A stretch of DNA of 64,000 bases from Protopterus annectens (taxonomy: Eukaryota; Chordata; Ceratodontiformes; Protopteridae). The translations under genes and the position numbers were made by a program. Below, piece by piece: positions 30,637 through 41,071 of this stretch; the first letter of the stretch is position 1; every line of letters begins with the position of its first letter. The stretch is from positions 1,493,306,989 through 1,493,370,988 of the forward strand of contig NC_056745.1 in assembly GCF_019279795.1 (NCBI RefSeq), written 5' to 3'. The notes beneath the pieces are model-generated. The model was not told the DNA's origin and searched no databases. It worked only from the letters and a program-made list of their open reading frames with translations.

Positions 30637-30798
30637 GGAAGTGGTCTCATTTCTGCAATGACTGCAGAAGAAGCTGAGGTATATGTGGGAGACAAGAGAT
30701 GCAGTAAACAGACTCTCACTGATACTAATTTGTTTTGCGAACTTAGCGTTCAGGACATTGAAGCTCTTAGTAGTACAAAGGATACCCCCCTGTTTAAG
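30637..30798 (+). CDS. Host exon B, IPT/TIG domain continuation
   Basis: This internal exon is 162 bp, 54 codons, phase 0 at both ends. The acceptor TAG is at 30634-30636 and the donor GTATGT starts at 30799. It continues the IPT repeat begun in exon A: GSGLISAMTAEEAEVYVGDK, then RCSKQTLTDTNLFCELSVQD, ending TPLFK. The pattern V-G-x-x-x-C followed by x-L-x-C is the core of plexin and MET IPT domains, where the two cysteines form a disulfide. The absence of stops and the exact phase match with exon A support a live gene. The next exon is not found in the remaining 33 kb. Confidence 0.78.
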
Positions 30799-31362
30799 GT
30801 ATGTCATGACACTGGCTAGTTAACCATTTAAGAATTCATTGTATAAGAAGATGGCTTTGTGAAAGATGCATTTTTGTTTACTATCTGAACATTGCTTTGT
30901 TTGTAAAATTTCAAACACTGTATTAACAGATCTTTGCATTACTGAATATAATATTACAAGAAGCAGCTGAACCAAGCATGTTCTTGTAATATTTACTGTG
31001 GCATTACTGTTTGTAGGAACCTGAAACAATGGCCTGATTTCCAGAACCTTACCTTCTTCCTTTCAGCCTCCACTGGCTGCCTTCCATTCAGATGTCAGGG
31101 CATTTGTTGGAATAAGAAGGGTATAGGTGATGCCATCTTCAGATCTTTCTTGCTGAAGTCTATGTGCATTTGCATGCTGTACAGAGTTTCTTCAGTCTGG
31201 AGTGTTAATAGATATTTCAGAGTACCACCTCACAAGAAAATCTTGTCACATCTTTTCTGGTCTTTAGTCTGTGTAGTGTAATTGTCAGTGTTACTGGATC
31301 TGAGCTATTTCAGAAGAAGCATAACTGGACTGAGTTTGGTAAACAAGTCCTACACAATGAAT
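30799..31362 (+). other. Intron downstream of host exon B, to PLE-2
   Basis: No coding signal or element end is seen before the PLE-2 target duplication at 31363. Confidence 0.6.
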
Positions 31363-31377
31363 TTAATAATTTATGTA
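31363..31377. repeat. Target-site duplication of PLE-2, left copy
   Basis: TTAATAATTTATGTA is repeated exactly at 34959-34973. Confidence 0.8.
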
Positions 31378-31430
31378 AAGTAAAAACAAACAGTCCTGGA
31401 CAGAGAGCCTCTTCAGAAGTAATACTCGTA

Positions 31431-31725
31431 GAACCAAAGAAACAGATGAGGCTCACCACGGCCGATAAAAAACACTTTATTCAACTGTAGTATAGTTAGC
31501 GCTTTCACATTTTAACAACGCTTCTTCAGACTTCAAAACAGTTCATAACAAAAACAGTAGTTTATAAATGAATTTAAAATCAAGTCAGTCAATAAGGATT
31601 GCTAAGCAATTAATTTATCAAACATATTAAAGCAACAGATCACAATATAGTCACATATATTCTTAAAAAAGGTTAATACATAAATAAGGTTACTACATAA
31701 ATAGATAGATAAAAATCATTATGCA
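31431..31725 (-). repeat. PLE-2 terminal repeat, left (3') copy
   Basis: It pairs as reverse complement with about 34680-34958, beginning GAACCAAAGAAACAGATGA on the plus strand and including the hammerhead-like core. The outermost 53 bases, 31378-31430, have no partner at the right end. Confidence 0.88.
31497..31529 (-). ncRNA. Hammerhead-like RNA fold, PLE-2 3' end
   Basis: The minus strand reads CTGAAGAA, then GCGTT, loop, AATGT, then GAAAGCGCTA. The CUGAAGA and GAAA boxes of a hammerhead flank a 5-bp stem II with two G-U pairs. An extra A follows the first box. The inverted copy at 34860-34892 has AACGT, so the stem is kept with a base-pair change. Confidence 0.6.
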
Positions 31726-31780
31726 GATTAGTAAAATAGCTAAATATAAAAAAGCTATACAGTACTAATGTATATATAAA

Positions 31781-32809
31781 CTAGTGTTTATAGGGGCGTG
31801 ATATTAAGACGGGCTTAAGTGTAACCCTTTCATGTAAGCCATGCCCTTTATTTCCCTGTAGCTTAATGATCCATCTATTTTCGCATTCTTCTGTGTAGTT
31901 CTTTATGCTGCCTAGTCTATTCGTTCTATAAACTAACTGCAGTACATTAAACTTAAAGGTATGCATTGTCCCTGTATTCAAAACATGTCTGGCCAAAGCA
32001 TTATGTTCATCTTCCCTATTAATGGCATATATATGCTCCCTCACACGTTCTCTAAGGTTTCTTTTTGTTTTACCAACATAGAAGCATGAGCATAGTTGAC
32101 ATACTGCCAAATACACTAAGTCCCTGGATTTACAGTCCGCATAAAAGTTGAAAGTGTGTTCAATACCTGCAGCAGGATGTACAAATATATTTTTACCAGA
32201 CATGTAGTTGCATTGATTACAGCCTCTACAGGGAAAGGTCCCTTTTCTATTAGATAAACCAACAACATTTGTATTGTTTTCATAACACAACAACCTTTTT
32301 AAAGATTTAGTGTTTCTGTATGTGAAGCTTGGCCTATCACCCACTAGCTCAGAAATTCTTTCATCAATAGTTATAATACCCCAATTCTTGCTAATCACTT
32401 CCTTGATTTTCGAATTGACATTACTATATAGAATAACAATTCTATTGACACTAGGAGTTGTATTCCTTTCTCTTGTTCCAGATCCCTCTCTATGATGTTT
32501 ATATAAATAAGGTTTACCATTACCTCTACTATTGACTTGGTATATCTTTTCTGCTTCTTTTTTATCATAGCCCCTTGTTAGAAAATTATCTACTAGCATC
32601 TCCTGTTTGGAAAGAAAAGTCTCATCATCTGTTGTAAGACGAGATATCCTTAGTGTCTGATTATCTACAATATTTCCATAGATGTGTTGAGGGTGCATGC
32701 TGGTACGATGTAAGATATTGTTTCGCCAACAAGATTTCCTATACACCTCTGAATGTACCATACCATCTTTTTTAGTAATCTGAACATCTAAAAAATCTAT
32801 CATGTTCAA
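31781..32809 (-). CDS. PLE-2 RT C-terminus plus GIY-YIG endonuclease
   Basis: The frame of 342 residues is intact. It starts MNMIDFLDVQITKKDG, the strand after the RT palm in Penelope RTs, and goes on with VYRKSCWRNNILHRTSMHPQ. Around residues 190-215 a Cys cluster (FPCRGCNQCNYM) forms the zinc finger before the nuclease. DLVYLAVCQLCSCFYVGKTK is the GIY-YIG pair and RERVREH holds the catalytic Arg. ENRWIIKLQ supplies the conserved Glu near the C-terminus. It ends VLISRPYKH. A frame break just upstream (32809-32851) separates it from the RT palm. Confidence 0.9.
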   Translation of the reverse strand: MNMIDFLDVQITKKDGMVHSEVYRKSCWRNNILHRTSMHPQHIYGNIVDNQTLRISRLTTDDETFLSKQEMLVDNFLTRGYDKKEAEKIYQVNSRGNGKPYLYKHHREGSGTRERNTTPSVNRIVILYSNVNSKIKEVISKNWGIITIDERISELVGDRPSFTYRNTKSLKRLLCYENNTNVVGLSNRKGTFPCRGCNQCNYMSGKNIFVHPAAGIEHTFNFYADCKSRDLVYLAVCQLCSCFYVGKTKRNLRERVREHIYAINREDEHNALARHVLNTGTMHTFKFNVLQLVYRTNRLGSIKNYTEECENRWIIKLQGNKGHGLHERVTLKPVLISRPYKH

Positions 32810-32850
32810 TGAATATTTAAATTCAAACCTTAGAAAATTCGTAGTACCAT

Positions 32851-33989
32851 TTATATACTCAATAAACTCAGTTTCTCAACTGTATCATCCCATATAAAAA
32901 ACACATCATCTACAAAATGTTTATAAAATATGATGTTATTGTTATATAGGGTATTGGTTGTCACATAAGTTTGTTCCCAATATGCCAATACTAAGTTGGC
33001 ATAGGAATTGGCGCAAGGGGTACCCATTGCTACACCTTCCTTTTGTAAATAATATGTATTATAAGTAAATACATTATTGTGTAATACTAAATCAAGTAAG
33101 GTTAAGATCTTAATAACCATATCTCTAGACATCCCTTTTTCAATTAAATAAAGCCTAATATATTCCATGCCAATATCATGTGGGATAGTAGTGAATAGAG
33201 ATACTACCTCTAAAGTAACCAATATCTCATCATTAGCTGTTGCATGTGTAGAAAGATTGCACCATAACTTTCTAAAAATTGTTGAGTATCTTTTAGTATA
33301 ATAGTAGAATCATTGACTATTGGTTTTAACTGTTTTTCAATAAACATTGAGGCTGGTTCCATGAGCCATCCTCCACCTGAGACTATGGGTCTCAGAGGTG
33401 GATTTTCCAAATCTTTATGTATCTTAGGGAGACCCCCTTATTGTTGGAATAAGGGGATGTTCAACTAATAGATATTTATATAAATCACCATCGACTAACC
33501 CACAAAGTAACATGTCATATAATTCATGATGTACATTCTTAATCAGCTTATCAAGCATCACATTATTTAACACTGAATAGGTATCATCATCATCATCAAG
33601 CATATAGTATTCATGGTGTTAGAATACATATCATGGTATAAAATAATGACGGCACCTCCTTTATCAGCTTGTCGAATTACTATATTGCTATTATCTTGCA
33701 ACTTTTTAATTGATAAGAATTCATCAAATGTTAAGTTAAAAAACTCAGGTTTGACTTTAGATCTGTATAATTCAAATAAGTCGCGTTCACATGTTTTTTC
33801 AAAGGCTTCAAGCAAAGGATGACATGGAGGTATGAAGCTAGAAGGTCTTCTAATGTTATTACTAGGTTCACCTGTATTATTACCAAATAAAATCTTTAAA
33901 TTCACATTTCTAATAAATTTCTTAATATCTAATAAAATGTCAGTAATGTCTACAGTTTTAGCGGGTATGAATGAGAGTCCTCGAGTCAA
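32851..33989 (-). pseudogene. PLE-2 reverse transcriptase, N-terminal and palm parts
   Basis: Minus-strand pieces are: 33989-33567 (MTRGLSFIPAKTVDITDILL, then IRQADKGGAVIILYHDM); 33410-33210 (PPLRPIVSGGGWLMEPAS); and 33222-32851 (MVTLEVVSLFTTIPHD, KEGVAMGTPCANSYANLVL). The catalytic box reads FVDD at 32905-32916 instead of the usual YxDD; Phe is tolerated in some RTs. Near 33430 the IPKIHK-type segment is out of frame. Indels near 33420-33560 and a stop near 33605 break the gene. Confidence 0.88.
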
Positions 33990-34019
33990 CAGGGACCTTT
34001 CACTATCAGTTAAAACATA

Positions 34020-34643
34020 ATTAGAAATATTACTACTAGTTCTGTTGGGTGGGCCTGAGTATTTTCCATTGAAATTCGTACCTGTTGTCCAATGTTTTTT
34101 TCTTCCTCATATTCCCTTGAGGCAACCAATTCAGTCTGTCCGATTAACGAATCGGTAAAGGGAAAGATACTGGTGCTGTGGGAACTCGCTTGTCTTGAGA
34201 TAGTCCCAATGGTCTTGTATCACTGTCTATAACCCAAACGGGTTTCTTGCTGCTTGCACCCTTTACATCTCCAGTGCTAGAGGCATTGAAAATCGTCTAA
34301 GAATTTTCACCCATCTCGTGTCAATTTTGACTTCCTATAGTAACAGCATCGCTGGACGCTGAGCCTGAAGATGACTCTACGCGTGATGACATCAATGTAG
34401 TGGGCGTGGCAGCTTCCACAGGAGTCAGTGTAGTCTCGATTCTATTTGTATTAGCTATACTAGCACGAGTGTTGATGTTATCATCAGCATTAGTAGAACG
34501 ATTTATACCCCTTGTACCATGCTCTCTCGGCCAGGAGAAAACCTGTCCATTTTGGAAATCTTTAAAATCACGTTCTAACTTTTTTTCTTTTCTAGTAACT
34601 GCTTGTTATCTACAACAGATAGTCGGAGTGTGACATCAGCCAT
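34020..34643 (-). pseudogene. PLE-2 ORF1 remnant
   Basis: The minus strand from an ATG at 34643-34641 reads MADVTLRLSVVDNKQLLEKK, then a TAG. Further frames in this stretch are all short and broken. Position upstream of RT matches PLE-1 ORF1 (15808-16878), so I infer a decayed equivalent. I cannot align the two proteins. Confidence 0.4.
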
Positions 34644-34679
34644 GAAAGTCGTGTTCTCATCTGCACTCGTATAATTATT

Positions 34680-34958
34680 CTGCATAATGATTTTTATCTA
34701 TCTATTTATGTAGTAACCTTTTTTAAGAATATATGTGACTATATTGTGATCAGTTGCTTTAATATGTTTGATAAATTAATTGCTTAGCAATCCTTATTGG
34801 CTGACTTTATTTTAAATTCATTTATAAACTACTGGTTTTGTTATGAAATGTTTTGAAGTCTGAAGAAGCGTTGTTAAAACGTGAAAGCGCTAACTAGACA
34901 GCAGTTGAATAAAGTGTTTTTTATCGGCCGTGGTGAGCATCATCTGTTTCTTTGGTTC
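34680..34958 (+). repeat. PLE-2 terminal repeat, right inverted copy
   Basis: It is the reverse complement of 31431-31725 with few differences, ending CTTTGGTTC directly at the right target duplication. Confidence 0.88.
34860..34892 (+). ncRNA. Hammerhead-like RNA fold, PLE-2 inverted copy
   Basis: CTGAAGAA, then GCGTT / AACGT as stem II, GAAA, and the palindrome AGCGCT. AGT just before and ACT just after could form stem I. The palindromic stem III would suit a dimeric ribozyme, as reported for short-stem hammerheads. Confidence 0.6.
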
Positions 34959-35160
34959 TTAATAATTTATGTATTTATTTTACATTTGTTGACCGGGATA
35001 GTCCGACTGGATTCATGTCCATTTTCAGTTGAGGCCCGGACCTTTTGAGTGTAAGCCCTCAAGATGACATGGCTGGTGCAGAGCTTACTGTCAGAACAGT
35101 CTGCTGAAGTCCTACATCTCTTTGGGACTGCATTATTTAAAAAAAAAAAAAAAAAAAGAT
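34959..35160 (-). mobile_element. LINE-T copy 2, 3' tail only
   Basis: After the PLE-2 target duplication comes the tail TTTATTTTACATTTGTTGAC, then GGATAGTCCGACTGG and GAGGCCCGG, as at 1367 and 49044. Only about 190 bp is kept, ending at an A run near 35140-35158. Confidence 0.65.
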
Positions 35161-38100
35161 GCATCCCTGATACTGTGCCACCATTGCGTTAGAGTCTTTG
35201 AGACTTTCTGTCAGAAGTACAGGCATTCTGATAAATGCCCAGTGGAGAAGAAAAGGGAAGCTGATCTCATTTTGAGAGCCTAAGTGTTTTTTCTACACTC
35301 CGTGGCTCTATCACCAGACTGGCACTTTTGCAGGTCCCATCCTTGGAGTCCGTTTTAGCTGAGATCTTAAGAGAAACCCTCTATAGGCCATCATGCCTTC
35401 GGCTTTAGGTGTGTCCTGAAATAAAACTGTTGTATCAATTTGCATGGAGGTCTTTATGAAGCCCCCCCCCCTTCTTGCAGCTGATGCGTGCTTTCTACTT
35501 GGAAAAAATAAGGCAGAGTCGGTTCTCTCTTAGTAGTACTGGAGAGTCTTAGAGAATGGGTTGAGGTCTTCTGCCCTTTAAATGAGGCCTTTAGAGTTGC
35601 CCCCATTAAGAAACCAAGGTCTAAAATGCTGAAGCACCCACTAGTTTTTGATGGCCTAGGTAAACCAAGTAGTCATTCCAATCCATGACCTGGGTGAGAT
35701 CCAAAGACTTATTCTAGAGCATTCTTAAAGCCAAGCAGCCAGCACTGGAAATCTAACATGTCTCTTGAGATTCTTTCAATGAAAAGAAGCTTTGATCCTG
35801 AGGATTCAGGTACCATGTATCCAGAGGTGGATGTGCTGACCTATATGGGCCCAGGTGTCCCTTTAAATAAGAAGTGAAGATGTGCTGTCAGGTGCACCTG
35901 AGTTATGTAGTATTCGTGTGTCTGCCACAGCCAAAACCAATAGTTGTCCTTCCAGTCATAAATGTCCTGACAGATTTGTCAGTGCTTCATTGAAAAACAG
36001 GTTCCCTTCCACCTCCTCCTGTAAGGAAATCTCACTGCTTTTTTGTTGTCCAGGTTTCCTAGAAGTTCCCTTACAAAAAGCCATTTGGCTGGTCCAGCAG
36101 TGAGGCCCATGCATTCTATCAGGAGACATCTATGGCTTCATCAAGGACCCCTTTCCCAAAAGCAGGGAGAGTAGGATTCTGATCCACTTTGGAAAAGAAG
36201 TATGTATATCTACTATCCTAGCTTTCTGGGCCCTGAACTGCTAGGTATGCGTATGATCCAGGATTTCTTAATGAACAAGCGGGGGACTCCGGCAGACGGG
36301 TTCAGTGACAAGGACTTGAAGCAGGAGATGCTTGATTTATGGTGCCTGTGTTCCTAGGTGGGCAGGCAGTCCCAAACGTGTGGCTGCAATGCACTGGATG
36401 TGTCATGTCCTGTGTTAGTGATTCAGAAAGATGCCTGGCTGAGGATCACAGCCCCTGCCAAATCATGTGATGGCAGAGCTCTTTAGCATTCCTATAAAAA
36501 AAGACATCTTTCAAACCACCACCCGAGAAAGTGCAGCAGATTCTGGGGGACAAAATGACCATGAAGCTGGTCAAACAAACTTATTTTCAGTCACAGATTC
36601 TAAGATTCAGCAGAAATCACTATTCAAAAGTTTGTCCCTTTTTCTTAAACAGCAGAAGAATAAAATCAGAAAGGAAATATATGAAGATAAAAGAAAAAAA
36701 TGGCAAACTGTGCATAATGGTAGACTGGGGGGGGGTATCATGGTGGGAAGGGTATCATGGCCATGAGTCATGGTGAAGATTTGTAACTCACTCAAGCTGT
36801 CCGTCCTCTCTCCTCCCTTGAACCACCCCCCCAATCCTCCCTAACCCTGAACCAGAATCAAACTCATTGCAAGCTAGAGGCAGTGTGGGTCTCGGAACCC
36901 CACTCCTTCACACTCTTTACAAATAAGAGGCTGTGTAGGTCTCAGCCTCACTCCTTCACACACCTAAGAGACTTTGGTCTCTCTTTAGAGGAGAAGATGA
37001 TGATAACCAGGAATGTTCTGCAACATGGTTACAAACTGCAGTTCCTGAGCAGACCAAAGGTTGTAGATATCCCACCTGTTCCATGAGCACAAGCTTATTT
37101 AGTTCTAACCATGCTAGAGAACCTTCTTAGACGGGGAACTATAGGAAATGCACCACAAAGGGAGGAGGGTGCAGGGTTTACTCAAGATCATTTCTGATGC
37201 TAAGGAAGGAAGGTACCAAGAAACTTGTTCTTTAGACTTTTCAAGATTAAAAACTTAATTTTAAAGTTCAACATGCTTATCCTGCAAAGACTGCTGCTTC
37301 TCCTGCCTCAAGCTTCAATGGCCTGCCTTTACACCTCCATTGCAATTTATGCACAGGCAGTTCCAAAAATTTTAAGCAGGGCAAACCTCTACTAGATCAT
37401 CTCCTTACCTACACCTGCAGGGTCTTAGAAAATGACTTGGCTCGAGGAACTGCCTTTTGCAGTGTCAAAGCAGTACATGTCTGTCCTTACCTGGATGACT
37501 AATATATGGATCAGGTAGAGTCAGAAGACCTTGAAGTGCACACTGACATGATGCAGCCAACTGAGTTTCTACTTCAGCCTCACCAAATCTCACCTGACCC
37601 CTGGAAGTTTAGTATTATCCCTTGTGACTAAGCTGGACACTCTGAATCTGAAGGTCTTGCTGCATAAAGATAAGATCCATTTACTCCCTCAAGCCTCCCA
37701 AACCATGTCGAGAAGGACTCTGTCACACCAAGGGAACTCTTATGCTGTCCAGGATGTTTAGCATGTTGCATCCCAAGGATCGTGCTATCAAGGCTGAATG
37801 TGAAGAGACTGCAATTGTACCCTCAGAATATGATGGCATCGAGACCAGCAATCGCTGAGTAATGCAGATGTCAAATATATTATGCTGGAAGTGCCACTTT
37901 CACCTCAGTAGTCTGAGTACCTTTCTAGCTTGCCAAGGGACTCCGATCTTCACAACAAACTCTTTAGGTATCACACTGGGTGTGGCTGATGTGAAGGATC
38001 TAAACATCTATTGGACAACACAATAGGGGGAGCCTAAATGTAACGGTGATGGCTGTAGTTCTAGCACTAGACGCATCCAGATAGATTTCGACAAGCAGCA

Positions 38101-38546
38101 TCTTGCATATTCTCCATAACACCAGAGTGATGTGTGTGAACAAGCAGTTGGACTCCCTCTCTTGCATACTTTGTAGACCGGCTGTACAAGCTTTGGACTT
38201 AACAGAGGAGTCAGGATTAATTCTCAGACATTTTATATCCCATCACAGGAAAATGTTGTAGCAGACAGGTTGAGAAGGTCACAGTCAGACCCCCTCACAA
38301 ACAGATTTTTAACATAAATTCTTGAATCTAACATAACCTATGTAATATTTTGTAAATAAACATTTTTTGCATCGTCAAAAACAATGGGCGACTCAGGAAG
38401 TTTTACAGCAGGACCTCAGCTGAAGGAATCTAGAAAATAGATGCTTTTTCTGCTACATGGGCAGGCCTCTGTTTCAGTGTACTTTTCTCTTCAATATCCC
38501 TGATTCACGGGATATTTCTGAAGATCAGTGAGGAGAGTACAGAAAG
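35161..38546 (+). mobile_element. DIRS-A, old decayed DIRS, left part
   Basis: The sequence follows a DIRS gag-RT-RNase H layout on the plus strand but with stops in every frame. Diagnostic pieces: ALNC near 36235 and VIQKDAWL near 36420 (gag); GFYSRSFLMLRKEG-like near 37175 (RT); YLDD at 37488-37499; and a GKENVVADRLRR segment near 38247 (RNase H end). DIRS-3 interrupts it at 38547 and the recombinase part reappears at 44085. The left boundary is approximate; no terminus is seen. Confidence 0.7.
37160..38535 (+). pseudogene. DIRS-A RT/RNase H relic
   Basis: Translated pieces follow DIRS-2 RT in order: the fingers near 37170-37300 (KFNMLILQRLLLLLPQASMA-like), YLDD at 37488-37499 followed at once by a stop, and KKLTSFYFSL-type remains of the thumb. 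RNase H follows with an ALDASR-like segment near 38066 and GKENVVADRL near 38247. The end of the C-terminal block (VLQQDLS, then FQCTFLFNIP) lies near 38400-38510. Decay is far advanced, with many stops and indels. Confidence 0.65.
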
Positions 38547-38590
38547 TACGGTTGTGTACACTTACATAAATGTAGATGTTCGAGTGTTTT

Positions 38591-38760
38591 CACTATTGCA
38601 GTCATCACACTAGGGTTGTCTGCCTGCAGGTAGCCCTCAGTCAGCCCAAATACCAGAGTCTTAGGATTTCTGTGTCAGTTGCTGTCGCTTCTTCCATGAC
38701 TTGAGGTCGTCAGGGGTATAAAACAGGCAGCCGACATCATTGCATCCGTTTTTCCTGCCC
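38591..38760 (+). repeat. DIRS-3 terminal inverted repeat at the element's 3' end
   Basis: It is a reverse complement of about 43902-44070 with more differences than in DIRS-2. A TATAAAAC lies at 38717-38724; the CRE is degraded here. Confidence 0.8.
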
Positions 38761-38901
38761 CAAATGTCAGGAGCCCCCTAATAGGAAGCTAGTATATGGT
38801 GGGGAACACCGCCAGTAAAAAGTAAATACCAATGCCATTAGGAATGGCCATAGAGAGGTAGGTAGATAGGGAAAGCCAGGAGGCTGGAGGGAGGGAAACC
38901 A

Positions 38902-38996
38902 GGACTGCAACAGTGAATACACTCTAACATCTACATTTATGGTAAATGTACACAACTGTACTATGTTCTTCATGTTTCACTGTTGCAGTCATCACA
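38902..38996 (-). repeat. DIRS-3 internal complementary region
   Basis: One half (38902-38961) is the reverse complement of the end at 38547-38605, and the other (38962-38996) that of the end at 44050-44084. The order matches DIRS-2 and DIRS-4. Confidence 0.9.
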
Positions 38997-39035
38997 CTTG
39001 GGTTGATTCCCAAAGCTGAGGAAGAGTGGAGACAG

Positions 39036-40038
39036 TCAAGAATTGTTAGGGCTGGCTAATAGGCCTTGCAAGACTGCTGTAGCAAATCCAGCCCTGGATT
39101 TTGAAAAGTTTGGTAAATGGTAATGCTTGGTGAAGGTGTGAACAGAACTCCAGGTTGCAGCTTTCAGAATGTCCTTTGGTAGGGACTCTCCTGAGAAATG
39201 CTGTAGAGGTGGAAGTAGCCCTACTGGAATGTGGTCTGATCCCCTGTGGGGTAAGTTTCCCATGGTGCATGTCGCAGAAATGGATGCAGTGTGCTATCCA
39301 TTTGGAAATAGTTTGCTTTGAAATGGCCTTGCCCTCAGGCCCCTATAGCAAAGCTGACTAGCAGCTGGTCAGATTTTCTGAAAGGTTTAGTCCTATCAAG
39401 TAGAACCTGAGCTGTCTGTGCACATCCAAGGAGTACAGGATCCTTTCCCCTTTATTCTGAGGGTTAGGAAAGATGGTTGGCAAATGGTTAGATTGGTTTA
39501 GAGCCACACTGGACACCACCTTAGGCATAAAGGATGGGTTAGTGCCTTTAACTCAGACATTTTTCTTGCTGAAGTTATGGCTAAAAGCAAGGCTGCTTTC
39601 CAAGAGAGGAATTTTAACTCTGCTGAAGCATCAGGTTCAAAAAGGGGGAAGTGTGAGCTTTTCCAGTACAAAGTTAAGGTCCCAGGCAGGGGTGGGAGCT
39701 CTCCTAGGTAGCCTTAAGTTGTTAGCCCCTCTCAGGAGCTGTTTGATGAGAGGGTAAGAGAATAGAGGTGGCTCGGTATTATAATGAGCTGAGATGGCAG
39801 AGGCATGAATCTTAATAGAGGAGAAGTATAGGCCTCTGTGTAGGCCTCTGTGTCGTAGTTCTGCTAGGTAATCCAGGATTAGACGTAAGGAGGGCACTGC
39901 TGTGTCCTTCCCTAGAGACTGATTCCAAGAACAGTATCTTTTCCACTTTTCAGCATAGGATTTCCTAGTATTAAGCCTTCTGGCTTCAAGAATGATGTCC
40001 AGCACCTGCTTGCCGAGGGTTGCTGGTGGTGTATTCAA
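39036..40038 (-). pseudogene. DIRS-3 tyrosine recombinase
   Basis: Frame 40038-39637 gives LDIILEARRLNTRKSYAEKW, FSSIKIHASAISAHYN and ends TLPPF. The middle part with the first catalytic Arg region (39640-39400) is broken: an indel and substitutions replace ARRVSEL-type sequence. Frame 39263-39036 gives KDILKAATWSSVHTFTKHYH with the His and the nucleophilic Tyr, and ends LQGLLASPNNS. The H-x-x-R block lies near 39240 in another frame. The gene is not functional. Confidence 0.85.
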
Positions 40039-40155
40039 GGGATAAGCCAGGCTGCAAGGTTTAGGGATTGCAATTGTGGATGCGAAATCTGTTCCTCCTG
40101 CTGGGACAACAGAGTAGGAGTCTGGTGAACGTGCCAGTGTGGCACTGTAGTCAGA

Positions 40156-41005
40156 CTACGGAAGAGTGGGTACCAGTGCTGGCATGGCTAGTATTGCCCT
40201 TGGCCTTTCTTGTTTTATCTTGAGTAGTACTTTTGAGAGGAAGGGCAGAGGGGAAAGGCATACAACGAGAGGTTTACCCATTGAAAGGATAGGCCATCCA
40301 CCTTCCAGGCCCTGCTGTGATGGTTCCTGATGCAGTTTGCTCAACTGGTGTTTCTTGGGGGAGGCAAATAGGTCCACCTCCAGTGTCCCCCACCTCTGGA
40401 TCAGAAGATTGAAGGTGTTGGGCTCCAATTTCCACTTGTGTGGGTCTATGAGATTTCTGCTTAAGTCATCTTCCAGTGAATTTTGTTTGCCTGGCAGGAA
40501 TTGAGCTTGTAGGTGCACTTGGTTGCTCAAGGCTGTGTTCCACAGGGCCATGGCTAACCTGCAGAGTGGGTAAGAATGGGTTCCCCCATGCGTGTTTAGG
40601 TACCACGTAACTGTGGTGTTGTCTGTTTTTATAAGCAGTTGTCCTGGAAGGATTAGGTATTTGAAAGATGTCAGAGCATTCTGTACAGCTAGCATCTCTT
40701 TTTGATTGATGTGCAGGAAAATCTGCACTGGGCTCCAGTGGCCCCGAATGCCTTTGCCTGCCATGTGACCCCTCCATGCATAGTCTGATGCATCTGTTGT
40801 CAGGGTTTGGGCGGCAAGGAGTTGAGTGAAAAGCAGTCCCTTGTTGTGGTTGCATGCTTCTGCCCACCAAAGGAACTCTACCCTTATTCAAGGTATGATT
40901 GGAATGACTGTTTCCAGGTCCTGAGAATGCTGCCACCAAAGACTTTTTAATTATCATTGAAGTTTCCTCATATGCAGTCTTGCATATGGAATTAGCAGAA
41001 TACAT
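40156..41005 (-). pseudogene. DIRS-3 RNase H and connection domain
   Basis: The first half reads in pieces near 41005-40770, with the TDAS-type catalytic segment near 40795. Frame 40764-40156 continues with HINQKEMLAVQNAL, KTDNTTVTWYLNTHGG and FLPGKQNSLEDDLSRN. EVDLFASPKKHQLS, VVCLSPLPFLSKVLL and a final AMPALVP follow. The conserved block matching LIAPDW of DIRS-2 reads LAMPAL, so decayed. One frame change near 40765 splits the domain. Confidence 0.85.
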
Positions 41006-41071
41006 GAGGCCATGAACCCTAGGGCTTGCAGTATTTACCCTGCAGATAGCTGGGTTCTGGTGGCCATTTGT

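Larger units (their letters stand above)
31378..34958 (-). mobile_element. PLE-2, Penelope-like element with inverted terminal copies
   Basis: The element lies on the minus strand between 15-bp target duplications. Its 3' terminal part, about 31431-31725, recurs in inverted orientation at about 34680-34958. RT and GIY-YIG domains read on the minus strand. A broken ORF1 starting near 34643 precedes RT. Inverted partial copies at the 5' side are a known feature of Penelope-like insertions and are thought to come from the integration reaction. It is inserted into the tail of a LINE-T copy (34974-35160). Confidence 0.92.

Noticed and set aside
35161-38546. A host gene in the scattered frames of this region
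   Set aside because: The legible pieces match DIRS gag, RT and RNase H in order, so it is a decayed element.
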